A DNA stretch of 64,000 nucleotides from Chryseobacterium phosphatilyticum (GTDB lineage Bacteria; Bacteroidota; Bacteroidia; Flavobacteriales; Weeksellaceae). Below are positions 63,974 to 64,000 of the stretch, in pieces. The DNA is taken from positions 682,001 through 746,000 of the forward strand of contig NZ_PPED02000001.1 of NCBI RefSeq assembly GCF_002899825.2. Direction: 5' to 3'. The notes under the pieces were generated by a model that was not told where the DNA came from, made no database searches, and saw nothing but the letters and a program-made list of their open reading frames with translations. Both the position numbers and the translations under genes were made by a program. How positions within the stretch are numbered: the first letter of the stretch is position 1; each line of letters opens with the position of its first letter.

Positions 63974-64000
63974 AATGATATTATTTTAGATTTAGTTGAA

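Overview
The window looks like a piece of chromosome from a Flavobacteriia member, most likely Chryseobacterium or a close relative. The sequence is AT-rich, genes lack clear Shine-Dalgarno sites, and many starts are preceded by the Bacteroidota promoter signature (TTTG, about 19 nt, TAnnTTTG). The gene content also fits: DUF3347 and HYC_CC_PP proteins, DUF2723, a separate atpD-atpC pair, KDO enzymes, a putative sulfonolipid pair and Bacteroidota-type Crp regulators. I see no phage genes, no recognisable transposase, no tRNA or rRNA and no CRISPR array.

Layout. 1-2.9 kb: a divergent PLP decarboxylase and a clavaminate-synthase-like Fe(II)/2-oxoglutarate oxygenase, probably acting together on lysine or a related amino acid. 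3-7.3 kb: an esterase, a Crp-like regulator, a GNAT, a nucleosidase, an unknown protein and a DsbA/FrnE protein. 7.3-13.5 kb: two MFS transporters, an HSL-type hydrolase, an HxlR regulator, a catalytically dead Nudix-type regulator, an MBL hydrolase and a small HTH protein. 14.1-19.1 kb: a tight three-gene operon (TerB-C protein, BrxD-like P-loop ATPase, Lhr/BrxHI-like helicase), the best candidate for a poorly described DNA-processing or defence system. 19.2-22 kb: a CAT-like acyltransferase and an S9 peptidase. 22.1-26.8 kb: a copper-handling locus with a multicopper oxidase fused to a CopB-like barrel, two DUF3347 proteins, a haem-binding-type protein and an HYC_CC_PP protein. 27-36 kb: a TonB-dependent receptor, kdsA, DUF1697 and two large membrane glycosyltransferase-like proteins. 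36.3-38.7 kb: a cysteine-synthase-like enzyme followed by an SPT/KBL-like acyltransferase, the probable capnine (sulfonolipid) pair. 38.8-43.5 kb: an EamA transporter, a dinucleotide-binding protein, a Crp-like regulator and a B12-type radical SAM enzyme with a TTG start. 43.9-50.9 kb: atpC, atpD, ribF, a lipoprotein, an MmcQ/YjbR protein, an NAD(P)-binding protein, a VOC protein and a glutathione peroxidase. 51.3-52.9 kb: two unfamiliar genes, the first resembling an aerolysin/ETX-type beta-pore former. 53-64 kb: kdsB, a PAP2 phosphatase, an aminotransferase, a phosphosugar mutase, a GIN-domain lipoprotein, a GT2 glycosyltransferase with a DUF4199 protein, the SRP RNA, an MBL hydrolase and an AHSA1-like protein.

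Most genes are ordinary housekeeping or envelope functions: kdsA, kdsB, GT2, DUF2723, PAP2 and the sulfonolipid pair all concern the outer envelope. The accessory-looking parts are the TerB-C/ATPase/helicase operon, the pore-former-like pair behind a very AT-rich leader, the unknown gene at 5.8-6.4 kb, and several families of short intergenic repeats. Terminators are clear behind many genes. All base-composition statements are by eye, and family assignments rest on motifs read from the translations.
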